DNA from: Bacteroidia bacterium
GTDB lineage: Bacteria; Bacteroidota; Bacteroidia; J057
Length of the DNA: 64,000 nucleotides
Reading direction: 5' to 3'
Assembly (NCBI GenBank): GCA_030430575.1
Contig: JAUIKF010000013.1
Location: 1 to 64,000 of the forward strand
Shown here piece by piece: positions 60,510 through 64,000 of the stretch (position 1 is the stretch's first letter; every line of letters begins with the position of its first letter). The notes beneath the pieces were generated by a model. The model saw only the letters and a list, made by a program, of their open reading frames with translations. It was not told the origin of the DNA and ran no database searches. A program made the position numbers and the translations under genes.

Positions 60510-62585
60510 ATGGCAAAATCAAAAAAAGCGAACTCAAAGAAAAAAACTGCTGCTAAGAAAAAGGTTACGCCCAAGAAGGTCCTTCCGATGGTAGCGGAGG
60601 ATTCTTGGCTAGAACCTTATGCAGATGACTTGCAAGATCGTCATGACCGCTTTCAGCATGCGCTGAAAGAGATACAGAAAGCAGCTGGTAGCCTGCGACA
60701 ATTTGCCCAGGCGCACACCTGGATGGGCATCCATTACGATTTTGAGCGCAAGGGCTGGTGGTACCGCGAATGGGCACCTGCCGCCAAGGCTCTGCACTTG
60801 ATAGGGGATTTCAACAATTGGAACCGCTATACACATTCCCTGGAGAAAAATGCAGCAGGCGTCTGGGAGCTATTTATCCCGGAGTCTGACCTCGCCCATC
60901 GACTGGTCCACGGTCAGCGACTCATGGTACAAGTCACCACCGCCAAAGGCGTCACAGATCGCCTGCCTGCCTATATCCGCTACGTCGTTCAAGATCCCGA
61001 AACCCATGGTTTCTGGGGGCAATACTGGGCCTTGGATCAGCCGTATCAGTGGTCGGATGAGGGATTTGAGCTGGGCGAACTCGGTACGCCTTTCATCTAC
61101 GAGTGCCATGTGGGCATGGCACAGGAGCGAGAAGGGCTGGGCTCTTACCGCGAATTTGCCGATAAAATATTGCCCCGAATAAAGGCACTAGGCTACAATA
61201 CCATCCAGGTAATGGCCATCAAAGAGCATCCCTATTATGGCTCCTTTGGCTACCACGTCTCCAATTTCTTTGCCCCTTCCTCCAAATTTGGTACCCCGGA
61301 AGACCTCAAATACATGGTCAACAAAGCCCACCAGATGGGCATTGCCGTCATCATGGATGTCGTCCACTCTCACGCCGTGAAGAATCACGCTGAGGGCCTC
61401 AACGACTTTGACGGTTCTGGTGAGCAATATTTCCATCCAGGCGGTCGTGGCTACCACGAAGGCTGGGATTCCAAGCTATTCAATTATGGCAAATGGGAGG
61501 TCAAACAATTTCTCTTGTCCAATCTTGCCTACTGGCTCGAAGAATTCCATTTTGATGGCTTCCGCTTTGACGGGGTGACGTCTATGCTCTATTTCCATCA
61601 CGGAAATGGGGTGGGGTTTGGGCATTTTGACGACTACTTTCGCAATGATGTGGAATGGGATGCTATCACGTATTTGCAACTCGCCTCCACCCTGATCCAC
61701 GAGATCAAACCTCATGCGATCGCTATTGCAGAGGACATGAGCGGCATGCCGGGCATGTGTCGTAAGATTGCTGATGGCGGCATTGGCTTTGACTACCGAC
61801 TCGCCATGGGCATCCCCGACTACTGGATCAAGCTCCTTAAACACAAAAAAGACGAAGACTGGAACGTGCACGACATGTGGCATGTGCTGAACAATCGCCA
61901 CCACAAGGAGGCGAATATCGCTTACGCGGAGTCCCACGACCAGGCACTGGTCGGCGACAAAACCATCGCCTTCCGGCTGATGGATAAGTATATGTATGAC
62001 CAGATGCAGGTGACAGATGAGCATCCTGTCATCGACCGAGGCATTGCCTTGCACAAGATGCTGCGCTTGATTTCAGCGAGCATGGGCGGCGAAGCCTACC
62101 TCAACTTCATGGGCAACGAATTTGGGCATCCCGAGTGGATCGACTTCCCCCGCGAAGGCAACAACTGGAGCTATAAATACGCAAGGCGCCAATGGTCCCT
62201 GGTAGATCGGGAAGATTTGAAGTACCAATTCCTGAATGCGTTTGACGGGGAAATGATCAAGCTGTTGCGGGAAAATAATGTGCTCTCGGCGGGTTTTGCG
62301 CGTCAGGTATATGTCGATGAAGAAAATCAGATTTTGATCTATGAGCGTGGTGGTCTGCTGTTTATCTTTAATTTTCACCCTACCAAAGCCCATCCCGACT
62401 ACACCTTTGAACCTGGCTTGGAAGGCGAATACAAGATTGTCCTCAATAGCGATGCCGCAGCCTTTGGCGGTCATGACCGGGTCGACACTGAGATCGTCTA
62501 TCCAGTGACGGAGGAGGGGAAGATGCGGATTTATGTGCCGAATCGCGTAGCGATGGGGTTGAAGAAGGTTCTAAGTTCTAGGTAG
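60510..62585 (+). CDS. glgB: 1,4-alpha-glucan branching enzyme, eukaryotic-type GH13_8
   Basis: 691 aa from ATG 60510. A frame starting at 60393 is rejected because its first 39 codons are translated repeat. A lysine-rich N-terminus (MAKSKKANSKKKTAAKKK) is followed by a CBM48 domain (YREWAPAAKALHLIGDFNNW, ~85-104). The catalytic barrel has DVVHSHAVKN, GFRFDGVTSML with the nucleophile Asp, IAEDMSGMP with the acid/base Glu, and AESHDQALVGDKT. GVGFGHFDDYF and FDYRLAMGIPDYWIKLLK match the animal/plant/fungal GBE1 type rather than typical bacterial GlgB. It makes alpha-1,6 branches in glycogen. The C-terminal residues VLSSR and the stop TAG are read from a GTTCTAAGTTCTAGG repeat. Confidence 0.92.
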   Translation: MAKSKKANSKKKTAAKKKVTPKKVLPMVAEDSWLEPYADDLQDRHDRFQHALKEIQKAAGSLRQFAQAHTWMGIHYDFERKGWWYREWAPAAKALHLIGDFNNWNRYTHSLEKNAAGVWELFIPESDLAHRLVHGQRLMVQVTTAKGVTDRLPAYIRYVVQDPETHGFWGQYWALDQPYQWSDEGFELGELGTPFIYECHVGMAQEREGLGSYREFADKILPRIKALGYNTIQVMAIKEHPYYGSFGYHVSNFFAPSSKFGTPEDLKYMVNKAHQMGIAVIMDVVHSHAVKNHAEGLNDFDGSGEQYFHPGGRGYHEGWDSKLFNYGKWEVKQFLLSNLAYWLEEFHFDGFRFDGVTSMLYFHHGNGVGFGHFDDYFRNDVEWDAITYLQLASTLIHEIKPHAIAIAEDMSGMPGMCRKIADGGIGFDYRLAMGIPDYWIKLLKHKKDEDWNVHDMWHVLNNRHHKEANIAYAESHDQALVGDKTIAFRLMDKYMYDQMQVTDEHPVIDRGIALHKMLRLISASMGGEAYLNFMGNEFGHPEWIDFPREGNNWSYKYARRQWSLVDREDLKYQFLNAFDGEMIKLLRENNVLSAGFARQVYVDEENQILIYERGGLLFIFNFHPTKAHPDYTFEPGLEGEYKIVLNSDAAAFGGHDRVDTEIVYPVTEEGKMRIYVPNRVAMGLKKVLSSR

Positions 62586-62604
62586 TAGGTTCTATGTTGG
62601 GGGA
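62570..62604. repeat. Heptad repeat overlapping the glgB stop codon
   Basis: GTTCTAAGTTCTAGG then TAGTAGGTTCTATG. It encodes the last five residues of glgB and its stop. Confidence 0.75.
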
Positions 62605-62672
62605 AGTGTAATTTTTTGCAAAAGTTGTTCATTTAATTTGCCTGATTTCGTCTCATTAAGGCAAAAAGTAAA

Positions 62673-63080
62673 ATGACGCTAACTAATTTTGAAGAACTCA
62701 AGATGTGGCAAGTCGCAAGAGAAGTGACTAAAGAATTGTATCAAATTGTGAAAAATAGCCCATCATTTGCTCGAGACTTTGACCTAAGAAGGCAAATATT
62801 TAGAAGTGCGGGGTCCGTGATGGACAATATCGCGGAGGGATTTGAGCGAAATGGAAATCGAGAGTTTATCCAATTCCTCTCTATTGCGAAAGGTTCCGCT
62901 GGTGAGTTGCGTTCTCAACTATTCCGAATGTACGATGCTGGATATGTAGATGAAAAAACATTTCAAGCCCTTAATGAAAAAACCAAATCGGTTATTTCAA
63001 TGATTGTCAAAATGATACAATATCTTAAGAAATCGTCATATAAAGGAGTGAAATTTCCCAATAAAGATCAGAAGCCGTAA
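62673..63080 (+). CDS. Four-helix-bundle protein (23S rRNA intervening-sequence type, S23)
   Basis: 135 aa. The pattern NFEELKMWQVAREVTKELY, then RQIFRSAGSVMDNIAEGFER, then FIQFLSIAKGSAGELRSQL matches the S23/four-helix-bundle family, relatives of which include the Avd accessory protein of diversity-generating retroelements. No reverse transcriptase or template repeat is nearby, and the gene is not inside a 23S rRNA, so it is a free-standing copy. Function unclear. Heptad repeats lie on both sides (62570-62604 and 63084-63174), which hints that the repeats and this gene were moved or expanded together. Confidence 0.88.
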   Translation: MTLTNFEELKMWQVAREVTKELYQIVKNSPSFARDFDLRRQIFRSAGSVMDNIAEGFERNGNREFIQFLSIAKGSAGELRSQLFRMYDAGYVDEKTFQALNEKTKSVISMIVKMIQYLKKSSYKGVKFPNKDQKP

Positions 63081-63083
63081 CCA

Positions 63084-63174
63084 CCTAGAACCTAGAACCT
63101 AGAACCTAGAACCTAGAACCTAGAACCTAGAACCTAGAACCTAGAACCTAGAACCTAGAACCTAGAACCTAGAA
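63084..63174. repeat. Perfect tandem array of 13 CCTAGAA heptads
   Basis: Thirteen uninterrupted copies of CCTAGAA (91 bases), beginning four bases after the stop codon of the four-helix-bundle gene and ending before the convergent transglycosylase gene. It is the longest and purest member of the heptad family and is likely to vary in copy number. Confidence 0.98.
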
Positions 63175-63180
63175 CGTTCT

Positions 63181-64000
63181 TCAATTACAACAATCACACT
63201 TCATCTCATACGAATCCGTGATGAGTTGATCCAGCCGGATCATCGAAGCGAGGACGAGCTGGCTGTAGTTTTGAGAGGAATTGCCAAAATTGCGGTATTC
63301 GGTCTGCCAGATCTTTTGGATGAGGGCCATATTGCCCTTTTGGGGGCGGATTTTGTTGACGACGCCACGGACATTGCGATAGCCCGCGTGATAGACGTGG
63401 AGGACGAGTAGGCGAAACCAGATCGCCTCTTCGTCATAGCGCAAGCCCCAGTTGCGGAGGATCATTTTGGTACGAGGGATACAGACATTCTTGAGCAAAC
63501 GCGCTGCACCGCCTGCCGATTTTTCCAAATCATTGCGTTCATCTACGATGCTATTCACCTTGAGCCCTTGCTCAATCGCGACACGCTTCATCAGTTGAAA
63601 GTGCCCATGAGCACCTGCGCCAGAAGTACGGACGATGCCTGGGCTTTCGATCAGCAGAATGGCTTGCGCATACCAAGGGTCAACGCCTTCATTGATAAAT
63701 ACTTCAACGGATTTGCTGATACTGGGCAGGACTTCTTTAAACGTATAATAATCGCTTTTGCCCGAAGTCACATAGACTTTTTCTTCCTCATCAAGCCCAT
63801 GGACTTTGCGCACACTGTCCTTATAAGCTTCCAGCTCTTCCTCCTCCATCGAGTCGATAAGGGCTGTGATCGCACCTCCCAGAATCTGACGTGTAGCAGC
63901 GATATTGACGATGCTACTGTCCTTTTCCATGCACATCACAGTACACCAAAAATTGGGTTGGGCAAGGGTGTCCCACCGCTCCGTATAGAGACGGCAGTCC
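63181..64000 (-). CDS. Lytic transglycosylase (SLT domain), 5' end beyond window
   Basis: At least 272 residues. The frame is open to the window edge: codons upstream of the internal ATG/GTG at 63939 read LYTERWDTLAQPNFW, clearly protein, so the gene is cut off and not started here. The SLT domain is at roughly 80-190 of the visible part: WYAQAILLIESPG with the catalytic Glu, SGAGAHGHFQLMKRVA, DERNDLEKSAGGAARLL, and later LLVLHVYHAGYRNVRG. It cleaves peptidoglycan glycan strands in the periplasm or at the outer membrane. The C-terminus ends with three cysteines (MKCDCCN). The gene runs towards the heptad array. Confidence 0.8.
   Translation of the reverse strand, partial: DCRLYTERWDTLAQPNFWCTVMCMEKDSSIVNIAATRQILGGAITALIDSMEEEELEAYKDSVRKVHGLDEEEKVYVTSGKSDYYTFKEVLPSISKSVEVFINEGVDPWYAQAILLIESPGIVRTSGAGAHGHFQLMKRVAIEQGLKVNSIVDERNDLEKSAGGAARLLKNVCIPRTKMILRNWGLRYDEEAIWFRLLVLHVYHAGYRNVRGVVNKIRPQKGNMALIQKIWQTEYRNFGNSSQNYSQLVLASMIRLDQLITDSYEMKCDCCN

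Noticed and set aside
62673-63080. Diversity-generating retroelement suggested by the Avd-like four-helix-bundle protein
   Set aside because: No reverse transcriptase, template repeat or variable repeat is visible nearby.
63084-63174. CRISPR array
   Set aside because: Seven-base perfect tandem units with no spacers.

Overview
The window reads as a chromosomal segment of a Bacteroidota bacterium, most likely of the Saprospiria (Lewinella/Haliscomenobacter-like). This placement is inferred from several features: abundant type IX secretion (T9SS) C-terminal sorting domains, a TonB-dependent receptor with a carboxypeptidase-like N-terminal domain, HYR-repeat giants, promoters of the -33 TTTG / -7 TAnnTTTG type, a Bacteroidota-type dihydroorotase, and extreme loading of intergenic DNA with short repeat families. 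No rRNA, tRNA or CRISPR array was seen.

Layout. Positions 1-4.1 kb: AT-rich accessory block on the minus strand encoding a two-TM coiled-coil protein, an OLD-type AAA/TOPRIM ATPase and a TIR protein. This is a plausible anti-phage module. 4.4-19.4 kb: three tandem paralogous giant secreted proteins (delta-60-type repeats, then 5, 11 and 11 HYR modules, a lectin-like domain and a T9SS tail). 19.6-28.8 kb: an ECF-type sigma factor and a membrane TPR protein (probable anti-sigma) divergent from two duplicated cassettes, each a small lipoprotein plus a TPR-CHAT protease-like protein predicted to face the periplasm. 29-30.7 kb: a glycine-rich T9SS protein. 30.8-35.8 kb: housekeeping genes pyrC, an SDR, a conserved membrane-anchored protein and dnaA. 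36-40 kb: GT39 glycosyltransferase and a GH13 cyclomaltodextrinase-like enzyme. 40-45.5 kb: a Cys-rich T9SS protein and a TonB receptor. 45.7-49.2 kb: a small GxxxG membrane protein, a membrane protein with a winged-helix regulator, and phosphoglucomutase. 49.9-54.9 kb: VWA protein, single-TM protein, secreted proteins including a TPR protein. 55-57.6 kb: modABC. 57.7-64 kb: an alpha/beta-hydrolase lipoprotein, an unknown secreted protein, a eukaryotic-type glycogen branching enzyme, a four-helix-bundle protein and a lytic transglycosylase running off the end.

Functional links. Phosphoglucomutase, branching enzyme and the GH13 hydrolase point to alpha-glucan storage and use, although they are not one operon. 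The sigma/anti-sigma pair lies head-to-head with the lipoprotein-CHAT cassettes and may control them. The HYR and other T9SS proteins form a large surface/adhesion investment.

The most unusual whole-window signal is in the non-coding DNA. At least eight short-repeat families (CCTAGAA heptads, ATCATTCT-type units, CACGGATT, GTAGAGACG, TTGCGACG, GTCTGAACG, a CCCAACAG hairpin, CTTCGGC...CTCAGGACA) sit tightly at gene ends. In places they supply stop codons, lie around start codons, or are read in frame inside proteins. A nested MITE-like structure lies at 49.35-49.86 kb.
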